A DNA stretch of 64,000 bases from Chromatiales bacterium (GTDB lineage: Bacteria > Pseudomonadota > Gammaproteobacteria > UBA6429 > Thiohalophilaceae), in NCBI GenBank assembly GCA_027076325.1, contig JALTJZ010000050.1, positions 62,001-126,000 on the forward strand, given 5' to 3'. Positions 15,268-24,029 of this stretch are shown here, in pieces. Within the stretch, counting starts at the first letter, position 1, and each line of letters opens with the position of its first letter. The notes under the pieces were generated by a model. It ran no database searches, was not told the origin of the DNA, and saw only the letters and a program-made list of their open reading frames with translations. Made by a program: the position numbers and the translations under genes.

Positions 15268-16734
15268 CTAGTCGATTTCTTGCAGTAAACTGTAGCGGTT
15301 ATACTCACCAACCTCTCGTAACCCACGCTGTAAATAGCTCGGTAAATCTTTAAGCTGACTGCTTTTTATAACATAGTAATCCTGCTTGTCATTATAAAAA
15401 TAAGTCATGGCCTGTTGCCAGTTCTTTGCTTCAAGCGCCTTGCCCCGTGAGTAAAACTGTGCTGAGAACGGGCGTTTTAGTAAATACACAAGTTGGCCAC
15501 CGGGTTGTGTCTTTATTCTGGAATACGCCGTAAGTAATGCTTTCTGGGATTTTATCTTAATATACTGGCTATGCTGAAAACCAATCGCGCTCAGCAATAA
15601 CAAGGGAACAAATACACCCAGATAGGGGAGTTTCTTTAGCCAGGGTTTACACTGGCCATGATTAGCCACACTTGCAGCGCAGATCCGCATCCAGCTTTCT
15701 GCACCGAGTAACGCCAGCGGAACCATACTCGGCAAGGCATACGTTGCCAAAAGATTACCCGAAAACGTAAAAAATAATAATGGCGTGATCGCCCATAAAC
15801 CAAGATAAATAATCCAGGGGCGATCACTGGAAATCATCGTGCGTACTGCGGAGCCTTTACGCCAGTTTATAAACAGCAGTAACACAGCCCACGGTAAAAA
15901 TGACTGAAAGGCATACAGCCAGATAGTGCCTCGTGGTTTTGCATGAGCACTGCCATATAAATCGCCCTGCCAGCCGGTTACCGTAAAACGTTTCCAATGC
16001 TCACCAACAATAAAATAGTCGATAAAACCCGGGCTGCGTAATTCTGCCAGAATATACCAGGGCAGCGTTAAGGCCAACATCAATAAACCGCCACTCAACC
16101 AGGGAATACGCTGCCATACCTGAGTTAAATTTCTCTGCCACAAAGCCCATAAGCCGATAGGGGTACCAACCAGCACCAAAGCAAGTGGTCCCTTCGACAG
16201 TAAACCAATCACCAGACCGATAAAGAATAGATAACCCCATTTACGGCTACCGTTATTCATCCGCAACCAGAATGCCACCATCGACAAAGTCGTACCCGCG
16301 ACCAGTGCGGTATCCATTAAGACCGCGCCCGAAACGATAAAAAATAAAATACTGGATGCCAACACAAAAGCCGTTACCAGCCCCAGATCGGCACCACGCT
16401 GGCGCTTGCCCAGAATATAAACGGTAAACAACACCATAATAGCGAATAATAATGATGGCAACCGAGCGGCAAACTCGGTAACACCAAACAACTGAAAACT
16501 ACCCGCACTCAGCCAGGTCGCCAATGGCGGTTTACCCCAGAAGGGAATGCCGTAATCAAACTGAGGTGTTACCCAATTCCCTGTTTCCAGCATCAGTCTC
16601 GCAATTTCCGCATAACGTGCCTCGGTGGTATCCTGAAGTGGATAAGCACCAAGACTAAACAGACGTACCAGAATAATTCCAAATAGCGCTACCCATATAC
16701 CGCGCCGATAAGCAGGCGTGAGGGCTATATTCAT
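15268..16734 (-). CDS. ArnT-like membrane glycosyltransferase
   Basis: A 488-aa GT39/GT83-type enzyme with about eleven hydrophobic segments. It moves a sugar from an undecaprenyl-phosphate carrier onto lipid A or another acceptor on the periplasmic side. The N-terminal loop motif LQDTTEARYAEIARLM, with its Asp and Glu, and the WGKPPLATW segment are typical of ArnT relatives. It overlaps the upstream GtrB-like gene by 4 nt (ATGA), so the two are translated together: one loads the carrier lipid, the other uses it. No arnA/B/D genes are seen, so the sugar need not be aminoarabinose. The gene symbol is left open. Confidence 0.85.
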   Translation of the reverse strand: MNIALTPAYRRGIWVALFGIILVRLFSLGAYPLQDTTEARYAEIARLMLETGNWVTPQFDYGIPFWGKPPLATWLSAGSFQLFGVTEFAARLPSLLFAIMVLFTVYILGKRQRGADLGLVTAFVLASSILFFIVSGAVLMDTALVAGTTLSMVAFWLRMNNGSRKWGYLFFIGLVIGLLSKGPLALVLVGTPIGLWALWQRNLTQVWQRIPWLSGGLLMLALTLPWYILAELRSPGFIDYFIVGEHWKRFTVTGWQGDLYGSAHAKPRGTIWLYAFQSFLPWAVLLLFINWRKGSAVRTMISSDRPWIIYLGLWAITPLLFFTFSGNLLATYALPSMVPLALLGAESWMRICAASVANHGQCKPWLKKLPYLGVFVPLLLLSAIGFQHSQYIKIKSQKALLTAYSRIKTQPGGQLVYLLKRPFSAQFYSRGKALEAKNWQQAMTYFYNDKQDYYVIKSSQLKDLPSYLQRGLREVGEYNRYSLLQEID

Positions 16735-17816
16735 GATAATACCCTCTCATGCAAGGTATCACGATTAAGGCTTTCTTCCTGTGCTTCAATATTGGCCTGT
16801 TGCCAGTCATTCACTAAATACAGCGGGCGTTTTTTTGTTTCCTGATACATGCGCCCCAAATACTCACCCATGACACCTAATAAAACCATTTGTAAACCGG
16901 CAAACAACAATAACCCGATGGCCAACAAACCATGTGATGAAGGTATTTTCTGGTAAATAATAAACTCAATACCCAACCACAAGCTCAACAGTGTAAAGGC
17001 GATTAAACAAAATAACCCCAGGTAGCTGGCAAGCTTTAACGGCGCAATGGAAAAAGAGGTGATCCCTTCAATAGATAAATTCCACAAAGCCGGGTAACTC
17101 CATTTGCTTTCTCCTTCCTCGCGCTCGTCCCGGTTATAGAGCAAGGTTTTCTGTTTATACCCTAACCAGGCAAACAACCCTTTCATAAAGCGACTGGTTT
17201 CACGAAACTGGCATAAGCTGTCCACTGCACGCCGGCTAAGCAATCGGAAGTCACCAACTCCCTGAGGAATGTCGATATGGCTGATACGATTGATAACACG
17301 ATAAAAACCGTAAGCAGTCACTTTTTTCAACCAGGACTCACCCTTTCGGTTAGTGCGCTTCATCGATACAACATCATAGCCGCGCTGCCATTCAGCAATC
17401 ATCGCTGGGATCAGTTCAGGGGGATCCTGTAAATCTGCATCAATAATAATAACAGCATCACCCTGTGCATGATCCAGGCCTGCGGTCATCGCTATTTCCT
17501 TACCAAAATTTCGACTCAAATCGATAATCGCAGTACGATTATTGTAATGGCGAAATCCACGTAGCAATTCCAATGTATCGTCATTACTGCCATCATTTAC
17601 ATAAATAATTTCGACATTCAATGGTAAGGTTTCCGCCACCGTATTCAATCGGCTATGACAGTGTTCTATAACCTCGCTTTCATTGTAAACAGGCACAATA
17701 ATAGATAACAAAGGCCGAGCTTTTACAGCTTCAAATGCCTCATTTTTTAATGAACATATCCCTATATTCGCTTTCTTATTCCTCCCTTTTTGTTGTTCAC
17801 CCAAGTAATAACTCAT
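16731..17816 (-). CDS. GtrB/DPM1-like polyprenyl-phosphate glycosyltransferase
   Basis: A GT2 enzyme that loads a sugar from a nucleotide donor onto undecaprenyl phosphate. It begins with a cytoplasmic catalytic domain (SIIVPVYNE, then IDADLQDPPELI with the metal-binding DAD and RNFGKE) and ends with two membrane helices (GLFCLIAFTLLSLWLG and GLLLFAGLQMVLLGVMGEY). The open frame extends upstream to a GTG at 17888, but ATG 17814-17816 has AGGA 8-9 nt before it and is preferred; the extra 24 residues have no counterpart in the family. It works with the ArnT-like enzyme it overlaps and perhaps the GtrA protein upstream. Confidence 0.88.
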   Translation of the reverse strand: MSYYLGEQQKGRNKKANIGICSLKNEAFEAVKARPLLSIIVPVYNESEVIEHCHSRLNTVAETLPLNVEIIYVNDGSNDDTLELLRGFRHYNNRTAIIDLSRNFGKEIAMTAGLDHAQGDAVIIIDADLQDPPELIPAMIAEWQRGYDVVSMKRTNRKGESWLKKVTAYGFYRVINRISHIDIPQGVGDFRLLSRRAVDSLCQFRETSRFMKGLFAWLGYKQKTLLYNRDEREEGESKWSYPALWNLSIEGITSFSIAPLKLASYLGLFCLIAFTLLSLWLGIEFIIYQKIPSSHGLLAIGLLLFAGLQMVLLGVMGEYLGRMYQETKKRPLYLVNDWQQANIEAQEESLNRDTLHERVLS

Positions 17817-17952
17817 AAATTCATTCCTGAAACAGCGCGACACCATGCTGAAAAACACCGAATGCCGAATTAAATAATTTCTAAACACATGAACACAAAG
17901 CGCAGTTTATCTGCAACAAAGCTGGGAACTCATGGTTAGCCGTATAAAAGTA

Positions 17953-18291
17953 TCAGGCTTGAATTGGAGGGGGGTTAACCGGTTGTGAGTAGACGGTGTA
18001 TAAATCTGTGGCGACTAATTTAACCGGAATACTGGCAGAACCTTGTTGCCATGCACCAAGGTTAAAAATATTAGAAGTATATTTATGATCACAGCCAGTA
18101 TAGCAACAGGCTTTAAATTCAGCAGTATCATTACCATGACAATTCTTCTCTATGCCCTGGTCATCAGCTACCTGCAGATTATAACTTGTACCTGCCACTG
18201 AGCTGTCCAGCACGACGACCGGAACAGCCACTTTAAATACAGCTAAAAGCATTAAAGCAATGATTAATTTAGGGGATGATAAAAACTTCAT
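17953..18291 (-). CDS. Small exported cysteine-rich protein
   Basis: A 112-aa product with an N-terminal hydrophobic signal or anchor (about 8-30). The central part has four clustered Cys with His between them (NCHGND, ACCYTGCDHKYTS), which could bind a metal or form disulphides. The C terminus ends in a proline-rich NPPPIQA. No family was recognised, though the pattern recalls small metal-related exported proteins. It lies between gtrA-like and gtrB-like genes on the same strand, with 77-nt and about 136-nt gaps, so it may belong to the same transcript. Confidence 0.55.
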   Translation of the reverse strand: MKFLSSPKLIIALMLLAVFKVAVPVVVLDSSVAGTSYNLQVADDQGIEKNCHGNDTAEFKACCYTGCDHKYTSNIFNLGAWQQGSASIPVKLVATDLYTVYSQPVNPPPIQA

Positions 18292-18368
18292 ACGCTCTCT
18301 AGGTAGCTTAAATACAGCATCTTACGATAACTTAGGTCGACTAATATGGAAAAGTTCCCTCAAAATAC

Positions 18369-18746
18369 TTAAAATGTCCAGCGCTGATGAGCCAGATAAT
18401 TCCAGAAAAAGGTAATAAGCGTGGCGCTAAGCTGTGCAAACAACGCAGGCATACCCAGCACATGGAAAGCCAGACCAACGACTGAGCCATTAATCAGTAA
18501 TCCCATACCAACAACTAAAACAAAAGTACCCACCGACCTCATATGCTGCCGTTGGCTATTAAACGTGTAAAAATAATTAATATAATAATTAACAATTGCC
18601 CCAGCCAGCGCACCAAAGCTGGTGGCAAGCACCAGTTCCACCCCCAGCCCATTAAACAGGCCAAACAAAACGGCATAATGCATTGCGGTGGATAATGCCC
18701 CCGCAATGAAAAACCTCGGTACATTTTGCAGATTAATCGTAAACAT
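18369..18746 (-). CDS. GtrA-like membrane protein
   Basis: A 125-aa protein with four membrane helices and the GtrA signature: FFIAGALSTAMHYAVLF at the start, ALAGAIVNYYINYFYTF in the middle, and FFWNYLAHQRWTF at the end. GtrA proteins are thought to help flip undecaprenyl-phosphate sugars across the inner membrane. With the GtrB-like and ArnT-like genes downstream on the same strand it forms a complete make-flip-transfer set for decorating a surface glycan. The sugar and target are not known. Confidence 0.88.
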   Translation of the reverse strand: MFTINLQNVPRFFIAGALSTAMHYAVLFGLFNGLGVELVLATSFGALAGAIVNYYINYFYTFNSQRQHMRSVGTFVLVVGMGLLINGSVVGLAFHVLGMPALFAQLSATLITFFWNYLAHQRWTF

Positions 18747-19162
18747 GGGGCTTTGGGCTCAATAATGACCAAATCGTTCAATTTTTTTGCTTACAATTGC
18801 CACCGTCACCTTATTCCTTCGCAATGACAACGCTTTAGCCAGTATTGATGTATATATTGTTAAGTCACTGTTTTTACTAGAAATTTATAAGGGTATCAAA
18901 GCCGCAGCCCTCAAAACCTGGATTCGCCAGATTTATACAGGTTGAAAAATTTCAAACATAATACTTAATTTCCATGATATTGATTTTATCGGCCAGGCCT
19001 TTGCTGACAAAATAACCTGTGTGCTTACATGAAAAGATTCACAGTTACCCCTTATATCAGCAAGCATGAATGAACAAATTCAGAGAATGACCAAGTCAAC
19101 AACAAGTTATGAATAACGCCAAAATCACAATATTTTATAAAACAAACTGTGAAGTTACCCAC
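18747..19162. other. Intergenic region without recognised genes
   Basis: About 415 bases between gtrA and the tRNA-Met terminator. I see no open frame with a ribosome binding site, no hairpin with a T tract and no repeat shared with the rest of the window. It presumably holds the gtrA promoter (minus strand), which I could not pick out. Confidence 0.5.
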
Positions 19163-19199
19163 AAAAAAGCCCGACTTCTTTTTAACAAGAAAGCCGAGC
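19163..19199 (-). terminator. Rho-independent terminator after tRNA-Met
   Basis: On the minus strand the stem GCTCGGCTTTCTT pairs with AAGAAGTCGGGC through two G-T pairs and one bulge, and is followed by six T. It begins 18 nt after the tRNA 3' end. Confidence 0.85.
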
Positions 19200-19216
19200 T
19201 AAGTTGTTGAACTATA

Positions 19217-19293
19217 TGGTGGCTACACCTAGATTCGAACTAGGGACCCCAACATTATGAGTGTTGTGCTCTAACCAGCTGAGCTATGTAGCC
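19217..19293 (-). tRNA. tRNA-Met (CAT), elongator
   Basis: A 77-nt cloverleaf with encoded CCA. The acceptor GGCTACA pairs with TGTAGCC; the D arm is GCTC...GAGC; the anticodon loop is CTCATAA with anticodon CAT between CAACA and TGTTG; the T loop is TTCGAAT. The paired first acceptor position and close match to E. coli metT mark it as elongator, not initiator. It is the natural substrate of TmcA. It is a single-gene unit, with its own promoter and terminator. Confidence 0.97.
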
Positions 19294-19366
19294 ATATAAA
19301 ACAGCCGCCTGACTGGATAACATGGCGGCCGGCCTGTACGGGATTCTTACCCCGACAAGGCGCGCT

Positions 19367-19372
19367 AGTATA
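19367..19372 (-). promoter_or_regulatory. -10 element of the tRNA-Met promoter
   Basis: The minus strand reads TATACT followed by a GC-rich discriminator (GCGCGCC), typical of stable-RNA promoters under stringent control. It lies 74 bp before the tRNA. The -35 region is weak (TTAAAA at 17 bp, or TTGCTT at 21 bp). Confidence 0.6.
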
Positions 19373-19571
19373 CTCTAAAAAAGGGGGTATTTTAAGCAAA
19401 AATTCACTCTGAGCGACTCTAAAAAGTTGCATTTAATCAATATGTTACATATATTTGAGGAATGCATAGACGATTAAATTGGCCAATTGAAGCGAGTCGA
19501 GCGGATTACGCTGATGGCTTTGCCTGGAGGAGGCTATCAGGCATTTTGAAAACAGACTCTAACATTTTATG

Positions 19572-20663
19572 TTAAACATTAAATAAAAAGTGCAGAACAT
19601 CCCCGTCTTTTACAATATAGTCTTTCCCTTCTGAGCGCAATTTACCTTCTTCTTTTGCGCCTTGCTCACCTTTATATTGAATAAAATCATCATAGGCAAC
19701 GGTTTCGGCACGAATAAACCCTTTTTCAAAATCGGTATGGATAACACCGGCGGCTTGTGGTGCGGTTGCGCCGACTTTTACTGTCCAGCCACGCACTTCT
19801 TTTTCACCGGCCGTAAAGTACGTTTGTAAGCCAAGTAACTCATGGCCAGCCCGAATAACACGGTTTAGACCTGGCTCATCCAGCCCCAGATCAGATAAAA
19901 ATTCATTGAGTTCGTCTTCTTCCAGTTCGGTCATTTCCGCTTCGATAGAGGCACACACGGCAACAACCGGCGCGCCTTCTTTTTCTGCGAATTTTTTTAC
20001 GCTATCAAGGTAGGGATTATCGCTAAAACCGTCTTCAGCAACATTGGCAATAAACATCAGCGGTTTTATTGTTAGCAAATTTAGGTCACGCACCAGTAAT
20101 TGCTGTTCTTCATCCAGACCTAATGTACGCGCCTGTTCACCTTTGTCTAAATGCTCTTTTAGTTTTTCAAGTACCGCCATTTTTGCTTTGGCATCCTTGT
20201 CGCCTGACTTGGCAACCTTTTGTACTTTGAGTAATGCTTTTTCTATGCTTTCCAAATCGGCCAGGGCAAGCTCTGTATTGATAACGTCAATATCATCGAG
20301 TGGGCTTATCTTTCCTGCCACATGCACAATGTCATCATTCTCAAAGCAACGCACCACTTGCGCAATGGCATCGGTTTCACGAATATTACCTAAAAATTTA
20401 TTCCCCAGACCTTCACCTTTTGAGGCACCCGCAACTAAACCTGCAATATCGACAAATTCCATTGTTGTTGCTAATACACGTTCAGGTTTTACTATGGCGG
20501 CCAAAGCATCAAGGCGTGGGTCAGGAACCGGAACAATACCCACATTGGGTTCAATCGTACAGAAAGGATAGTTCTCGGCCTGAATACCTGCTTTTGTTAA
20601 AGCATTAAAAAGTGTTGATTTACCTACATTGGGTAAGCCGACAATGCCACATTTAAACCCCAT
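19572..20663 (-). CDS. ychF: Redox-sensitive ATPase/GTPase YchF
   Basis: A 363-aa universally conserved OBG-family P-loop protein associated with ribosomes and the oxidative stress response; it prefers ATP. The nucleotide-binding region shows GLPNVGKST at 9-17 and the DIAGL switch, a coiled-coil arm lies at about 125-200, and the C-terminal TGS domain ends with [16 protein letters not shown]. It is next to pth, as in most gammaproteobacteria, although here a mobile-looking element has separated the pair. Length and termini match the family exactly. Confidence 0.97.
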   Translation of the reverse strand: MGFKCGIVGLPNVGKSTLFNALTKAGIQAENYPFCTIEPNVGIVPVPDPRLDALAAIVKPERVLATTMEFVDIAGLVAGASKGEGLGNKFLGNIRETDAIAQVVRCFENDDIVHVAGKISPLDDIDVINTELALADLESIEKALLKVQKVAKSGDKDAKAKMAVLEKLKEHLDKGEQARTLGLDEEQQLLVRDLNLLTIKPLMFIANVAEDGFSDNPYLDSVKKFAEKEGAPVVAVCASIEAEMTELEEDELNEFLSDLGLDEPGLNRVIRAGHELLGLQTYFTAGEKEVRGWTVKVGATAPQAAGVIHTDFEKGFIRAETVAYDDFIQYKGEQGAKEEGKLRSEGKDYIVKDGDVLHFLFNV

Positions 20664-20693
20664 AATCTATTACCTTTAAGTTTATTTATTTTT

Positions 20694-21251
20694 AACCATG
20701 GCGGCACAGCGGACACGGCGAAAAGCAAAATATGTTTCGATGCACTTGCGCTAATCCTGCTGAATCAACACCTATATCGAAACTCGTTTTATTCCATTTT
20801 TTAATAATGCCACGTTAAAATTAAGAATAAGGCCGCGTTTATAATTCAATAACTTTAAATATGTTATTACCTGAGCCAGGTGAGTATTATTAATACTATC
20901 AACACATTTCAACTCAATTAATAAGCTATTATTAATTATAATATCCGCTCTAAAACCTGCCCCTAAATTCACTCCACGGTAAACAACAGGAATCTCAACC
21001 TGGCTTTTTACATTAAAACCTAAAGAGAGCAATTCAAAAATCAATGCTTTCTCATAAACTGATTCTAATAGCCCCGCACCTAATTCTTTATGCACTATAA
21101 ATGCGCAATCTAAAACCGATGTAATAATCTCATTACCACATAGTACCAATCCATTACTCAAATGTTCATCTACCATTACCAACTTTCCTTAGTCGACTTA
21201 GTCATTAACTACTTTCTTATCTTTCGCTGTGTCCGCTGTGTCGCCGTGGTT
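20694..21251. mobile_element. GxxExxY-gene element with terminal inverted repeats (558 bp)
   Basis: Core termini of 29 bp lie at 20694-20722 and 21223-21251. In inverted orientation they match except at three positions, and the match extends about 4 bp outward (TTTTAACC and GGTTAAAA). Key parts are AACCA-GGCG and CACAGCGGACAC. The interior carries one gene, the GxxExxY protein. The element sits between ychF and pth, genes that are usually adjacent. The same termini occur at 36298-36435 without a gene. There is no transposase and no clear target duplication, so movement would need help from elsewhere. Confidence 0.65.
20772..21176 (-). CDS. GxxExxY protein, PDDEXK-nuclease-like
   Basis: A 134-aa member of the GxxExxY family, starting at ATG 21174-21176 with AAGGAA about 9 nt upstream; an in-frame TTG two codons earlier is less likely. 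The naming motif is GLLESVY. A later RADIIINNSLLIELK supplies the D...ExK pattern of PDDEXK nucleases, with an earlier Glu and a C-terminal HLAQVITYLKLL helix like that of Holliday-junction and restriction-type enzymes. Function is not established. Unlike its housekeeping neighbours it is enclosed by long inverted repeats and looks like cargo or driver of a small mobile element. Confidence 0.8.
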   Translation of the reverse strand: MVDEHLSNGLVLCGNEIITSVLDCAFIVHKELGAGLLESVYEKALIFELLSLGFNVKSQVEIPVVYRGVNLGAGFRADIIINNSLLIELKCVDSINNTHLAQVITYLKLLNYKRGLILNFNVALLKNGIKRVSI

Positions 21252-21255
21252 AAAA

Positions 21256-21831
21256 TCAATTACCATGCAAGGTGTTCATGGCCTTTTGCGTTTCACCTGC
21301 CACTACTTCAGGCATAACACGTATCGCATTATCAATGGCACGTTCAATGGCTATCCTGTCATCTTTTGATGCTTTATTTAAAACATAACCGGTGACTTTA
21401 TTTCTGTCTCCGGGATGGCCAATACCTAAACGTAATCGCCAGAAGTCTTTACCTGATCTTGCGCTAATATCTCTTAAACCATTATGTCCGCCATGCCCAC
21501 CCGCTTTCTTTAATCTTGCAACACCGGGTTCAAGATCCAGTTCATCATGTACAACCAGAATATTTTCTATTTTGAACTTATAAAATTGGGCAAGCGCCTG
21601 AAGTGCCTGACCACTTAAGTTCATAAAGGTAGTGGGTTTTAATAGCCAGATATCGTGGCCATTAATATTGATGCGTGCGGTATCACCGAAAAACTTCTTG
21701 TCGGTTTTAAAATGCCCCTGATAGCTCCTTGCCAGTTCGTCTAAAAACCAAAAGCCGGCATTGTGTCGGGTATCAACATATTCATTGCCTGGATTACCCA
21801 GACCAACAATTAAATTAATACTTTGACTCAA
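21256..21831 (-). CDS. pth: Peptidyl-tRNA hydrolase
   Basis: A 191-aa esterase that frees tRNA from dropped-off peptidyl-tRNA. The family landmarks are present: [19 protein letters not shown] at the N terminus with the catalytic His of [17 protein letters not shown], the [11 protein letters not shown] loop with the catalytic Asp, and [12 protein letters not shown]. It lies 52 nt after rplY on the same strand, the normal order. Its stop codon is 4 nt from the core terminus of the GxxExxY element (within the extended repeat), so the insertion left the gene intact. Confidence 0.97.
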   Translation of the reverse strand: MSQSINLIVGLGNPGNEYVDTRHNAGFWFLDELARSYQGHFKTDKKFFGDTARININGHDIWLLKPTTFMNLSGQALQALAQFYKFKIENILVVHDELDLEPGVARLKKAGGHGGHNGLRDISARSGKDFWRLRLGIGHPGDRNKVTGYVLNKASKDDRIAIERAIDNAIRVMPEVVAGETQKAMNTLHGN

Positions 21832-21883
21832 TGCCGGCTTCTCGTTTTATGCTACGGCCAATAAAGACAGCAGCAAAGAAAAA

Positions 21884-22543
21884 TTAACTTTCTTCTTTGC
21901 TTTCGCCTTCAGATGATGCTTCGTCAGCAGCAGGTGCCTCTTCTTCCACTACTTTTTCAGCACGTGGCAGGTGAATAGCTGCGATAATATGATCGTGTGT
22001 ACTATCATCACCATGACCTAAATCAACCGACTCAACACCCTTCGGTAAGGTTAAATCGGATACATGTAAACTCGCATCTAATTCTAATTTGCCTAAATCA
22101 ACCTCGATAAATTCAGGCAAATCTTTGGGTAAACACACAATATGTAATTCTGTTGAACTGTGTGTTACCAGGCCACCGGCTTTCACGCCTGGAGACACAT
22201 CTTCATTAAGGAAGTGTAATGGAACATGAATACGAATTTTCTCTTTCATGTCAACGCGCTGAAAATCAACATGCGTGATGCGAGGCTTAGCAGGATGACG
22301 TTGCAAGTCTTTTAAAATGGCTTTTTCTTTTTTCTTGCCCACATTAATGGTTAAGATATGAGAATAAAAGGCTTCATTTTCTAAATGATGGTACATTTCA
22401 TTGTGACTCAATGTTAAAGCAACAGGATCTTCTCCTGCCCCGTATAAAACAGCCGGTACTTTATCCGAATGACGCAGGCGGCGGCTCGCACCTTTCCCCG
22501 TGTCAGTTCGAACTTCGGCTTCAATAATAAAGCTCTCGCTCAT
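21884..22543 (-). CDS. rplY: Ribosomal protein bL25 (CTC form)
   Basis: A 219-aa long-form bL25, which binds 5S rRNA. The N-terminal L25 domain (about 5-95) shows GKGASRRLR and VPAVLYG, and the C-terminal TL5/CTC domain (about 100-190) ends in IAAIHLPRA. The last 25 residues are a Glu/Ala/Ser-rich acidic tail. A strong TAGGAG lies 8 nt before the ATG. The gene follows prs on the same strand, separated by 333 bp that hold two large inverted repeats, so it probably has its own promoter there. Confidence 0.96.
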   Translation of the reverse strand: MSESFIIEAEVRTDTGKGASRRLRHSDKVPAVLYGAGEDPVALTLSHNEMYHHLENEAFYSHILTINVGKKKEKAILKDLQRHPAKPRITHVDFQRVDMKEKIRIHVPLHFLNEDVSPGVKAGGLVTHSSTELHIVCLPKDLPEFIEVDLGKLELDASLHVSDLTLPKGVESVDLGHGDDSTHDHIIAAIHLPRAEKVVEEEAPAADEASSEGESKEES

Positions 22544-22702
22544 TGGATTTTCTCCTAAGTTTTAAAATAACGTTATAAACTTTTGTTTATAACAACTGAG
22601 CTATCTGTGCGACCCAGATAGCTTTTAAATCAGTTAACTAAAAATAATTTCAGACTTAGCTAACCAAAATTCTCTTCAAAATATTTCACTCTAAAAAAAA
22701 CC

Positions 22703-22783
22703 GTCATTGCGAGCATCAGCGAAGCAATCTTTCTGGCTCGAGGTTTTGCACGACAAGATTGCTTCGCTGATGCTCGCAATGAC
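22703..22783. repeat. Inverted repeat with 29-bp perfect arms
   Basis: Arms at 22703-22731 and 22755-22783 are fully complementary around a 23-nt centre. The arms begin GTCATTGCGAGC and include GCGAAGCAATCTT. Sequences of the GTCATTGCGAG...GCGAAGCAATC type are known as dispersed intergenic repeats in many bacteria. It lies in the prs-rplY gap. Only this copy is seen in the window. Confidence 0.85.
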
Positions 22784-22816
22784 TGCGCTGTTGTGCCTAG
22801 CTACTAGCACTAAACT

Positions 22817-22880
22817 CTGACGGAGCGCGAAAAGCCGGAGTATACAAAACGCCGTAATCCGGCTTCTCGCGCTTCGTCAG
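22817..22880. repeat. Long hairpin containing the prs stop codon
   Basis: Arms of 23 nt at 22817-22839 and 22858-22880 match at 21 positions around an 18-nt centre. The arm nearer prs includes its TGA stop. It has no T tract, so it would act as a 3' stability hairpin, not a classical terminator. The loop contains TATACT on the minus strand, which could be a -10 for rplY, without a visible -35. Confidence 0.6.
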
Positions 22881-23860
22881 TCGACAAACATGCTGCTGAC
22901 GGACTCTTCACTGCTTATCCTGCGCATCGTTTCGGCCAGCATTTCCGCAATGCTTAATTGCCGAATCTTGCTGCAAGCCTGCGCTTCTTCAGACAATGGA
23001 ATACTGTTGGTCACAACAATTTCATCCAGTGCTGATGCTTTAATATTCTCGATTGCCCGTCCTGAAAAAACCGGATGGGTACAATAGGCAACAACTTTTG
23101 CTGCGCCGTGTTCTTTTAATGCGTTCGCTGCCTGGCCTAATGTACCGGCAGTGTCTACCAGGTCATCAACTATCACGCAGGTACGGCCTTCAACGTCACC
23201 AATAATATTCATTATTTTGGCTTCATTCGGGCGCGGCCGACGTTTGTCGATAATGGCTAAATCGGCATCATCCAGGCGTTTTGCTAATGCGCGTGCACGT
23301 ACCACACCACCCACATCAGGTGATACCACCATTAAATTGGGGTATTTTTGTCGCCACACATCGCCGAGCAAGACAGGTGAGGCATAAACATTGTCCACCG
23401 GAATATCAAAAAACCCCTGGATCTGATCGGCATGTAAATCAACGGTCAGGGCTCGGTCTGCACCCACTGAGCCAATCATGCTGGCAATAACGCGGGCAGT
23501 AATCGGCACCCGCGCTGAACGTGGCCGGCGATCCTGGCGCGCATAACCAAAATACGGGATGACGGCTGTTACACGTTCGGCCGATGCACGTTTTAGCGCA
23601 TCGATCATCACCAGCAATTCCATTATATTGTCGTTGGTGGGTGCGCAGGTTGACTGGACGATAAAAACGTCCTTACCTCGCACGTTTTCCAGTATCTCGA
23701 CAGCCACTTCACCGTCACTGAACTTTCCAACCACGGCACGACCCAGTGGAATTTGCAGCCGGCGTACAATCGCATTGGCTAATTCCGGGTTTGCATTGCC
23801 AGCGAAAACCATCATTTTGGGATCGGAGACATCAGCCTGGTTGTCCATTCGATGGGGCAT
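22877..23860 (-). CDS. prs: Ribose-phosphate pyrophosphokinase
   Basis: A 327-aa enzyme making PRPP from ribose 5-phosphate and ATP, the precursor for nucleotides, histidine and tryptophan. Present are [13 protein letters not shown], the flexible-loop [20 protein letters not shown], the IIDKRRP segment and the PRPP-binding loop [12 protein letters not shown]. The frame stays open upstream through the tRNA-Gln gene, but ATG 23858-23860 has AGGAGA 7 nt before it and matches the family start. It begins 38 nt after tRNA-Gln, so the two are probably transcribed together. Confidence 0.97.
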   Translation of the reverse strand: MPHRMDNQADVSDPKMMVFAGNANPELANAIVRRLQIPLGRAVVGKFSDGEVAVEILENVRGKDVFIVQSTCAPTNDNIMELLVMIDALKRASAERVTAVIPYFGYARQDRRPRSARVPITARVIASMIGSVGADRALTVDLHADQIQGFFDIPVDNVYASPVLLGDVWRQKYPNLMVVSPDVGGVVRARALAKRLDDADLAIIDKRRPRPNEAKIMNIIGDVEGRTCVIVDDLVDTAGTLGQAANALKEHGAAKVVAYCTHPVFSGRAIENIKASALDEIVVTNSIPLSEEAQACSKIRQLSIAEMLAETMRRISSEESVSSMFVD

Positions 23861-23898
23861 GCCCAATCTCCTATGCGTTGCAATCAGCTTATAAAATA

Positions 23899-23973
23899 TG
23901 GCTGGGCCGGCAGGATTTGAACCTGCGCATGCCAGGATCAAAACCTGGTGCCTTACCGCTTGGCGACGGCCCA
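23899..23973 (-). tRNA. tRNA-Gln (TTG)
   Basis: A 75-nt cloverleaf with encoded CCA. The acceptor TGGGCCG pairs with CGGCCCA, the anticodon stem is CCAGG/CCTGG with loop TTTTGAT and anticodon TTG, and the T loop is TTCAAAT. The U1 start of the acceptor is typical of bacterial tRNA-Gln. The ispE - tRNA-Gln - prs order is a familiar gammaproteobacterial arrangement. Confidence 0.97.
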
Positions 23974-24029
23974 ATTTGCAATTAACAATATTGAGTTAAT
24001 CGAAAAAAACTAGTTGAGCGGGTACTGGT

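Noticed and set aside
18747-19162. Possible small RNA or remnant gene in the gap before tRNA-Met
   Set aside because: No promoter-terminator pair and no usable frame; the only terminator belongs to tRNA-Met.
19477-19488. 12-bp palindrome AATTGGCCAATT downstream of ychF
   Set aside because: Short, and no T tract or gene start nearby; could occur by chance in this much sequence.
23861-23974. Upstream extension of the prs open frame through the tRNA-Gln gene
   Set aside because: The extra residues are tRNA sequence read in frame. ATG 23858-23860 has an ideal ribosome binding site and matches the family start.
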